Positions 6,504-6,879 of a stretch of DNA of 6,879 nucleotides are shown here, one piece after another. The position numbers were made by a program, and so were the translations under genes. Position 1 is the stretch's first letter, and each line of letters starts with the position of its first letter. The DNA is from an uncultured beta proteobacterium (GTDB taxonomy: Bacteria > Pseudomonadota > Gammaproteobacteria > Burkholderiales > Rhodocyclaceae). The notes under the pieces were generated by a model that saw only the letters and a list, made by a program, of their open reading frames with translations, searched no databases and was not told the origin of the DNA. Location of the stretch: the NCBI GenBank assembly GCA_903910495.1, contig CAIVZW010000781.1:1-6879 (forward strand), in the 5' to 3' direction.

Positions 6504-6879
6504 TTAAACTTGATCGAGATTTCCCTCAAAAAGTCTGCGACGAGCATTCTCAATATGCGAGCGCATAGACTCCCGAGCCCCTGCTGCATCACCTCTTGCT
6601 ATCGCCGCATAAATGGATTCGTGCTCACCTTGTATCGCTTGCTGACGCTCCTTCGTTCTATGCACCGTCAAATTATGCGTTACCGATGTTCCTATCGAAA
6701 ACTGTGATCGAATAGCCATTAGCGATGAAATAAAATATTGGTTTTCGGTAGCCAAGGCGATATTGAAATGAAATGAAAAGTCATGTTCGACGCCTGGAAC
6801 GCGATTGAAAATTGCATTACCAAGAGCGTGCAGTGATTTCTCAATCTGGTGCAGTGCGTTCTTGTCCTTAGACATTGCC
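6504..6879 (-). CDS. GntR/FadR-family transcriptional regulator, FCD domain, 5' partial
   Basis: C-terminal effector-binding part of a FadR-type GntR regulator; the N-terminal winged-helix DNA-binding domain lies beyond the right edge. The frame runs off the window (an Ala codon precedes the ATG at 6875), so that ATG is internal. Counting from it, the FCD metal or ligand site is complete: Asp32 and His36 in HDFSFHFNIALATEN, His85 in GEHESIYAAI, and His107 in MRSHIENARRRL. The closing pattern AIARGDAAGARESMRSHI is typical of the family. Such regulators usually repress catabolic operons and release DNA on binding a carboxylate, but the ligand cannot be told from this fragment. Its targets may lie to the right of the window or include the membrane protein gene just downstream. 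Confidence 0.88.
   Translation of the reverse strand, partial: AMSKDKNALHQIEKSLHALGNAIFNRVPGVEHDFSFHFNIALATENQYFISSLMAIRSQFSIGTSVTHNLTVHRTKERQQAIQGEHESIYAAIARGDAAGARESMRSHIENARRRLFEGNLDQV

Overview
The window looks like chromosome of a Gram-negative betaproteobacterium, most likely near the Rhodocyclales (Azoarcus, Dechloromonas or Thauera-like). This rests on protein resemblance, GC-rich coding sequence on the left, and a gene order (RNB exoribonuclease, TonB-like protein, aroE, mtgA) that I recall from that group. The taxonomic call is inference; no 16S or marker gene is present.

Left and centre (1-4270, plus strand) is a tight housekeeping cluster. It holds a 5'-truncated RNase II/R-family exoribonuclease, a TonB/TolA-type envelope protein that begins at or across the exoribonuclease stop codon, shikimate dehydrogenase (aroE) 40 bases later, and the monofunctional peptidoglycan glycosyltransferase mtgA, whose ATG overlaps the aroE stop codon (ATGA). 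The spacing suggests one transcript with translational coupling. The functions are not one pathway: RNA turnover, envelope energy transduction, aromatic amino acid synthesis and wall synthesis.

Next (4271-4402) is a short intergenic stretch with an extended -10 promoter candidate and a strong ribosome binding site buried in a 12-base palindrome. It leads into a CorA-family Mg2+/Co2+ channel (4403-5707). The channel carries an unusual N-terminal helical extension resembling the MgtE N domain, which begins with a 15-residue tandem repeat.

Right of corA (5708-6879) the character changes. Base composition becomes clearly AT-richer and both genes lie on the minus strand: a two-helix membrane protein with a possible PH-like cytoplasmic domain and no recognised name, and, upstream of it, the C-terminal FCD domain of a GntR/FadR-family regulator cut off by the window edge. 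This part looks like accessory or more recently acquired DNA meeting the core cluster at the convergent junction after corA.

I found no RNA genes, CRISPR array, insertion sequence or clear attachment site. I do not see a convincing new multi-gene system. The most unusual items are the MgtE-like/CorA fusion with its repeat and the uncharacterised membrane protein beside the FCD regulator.
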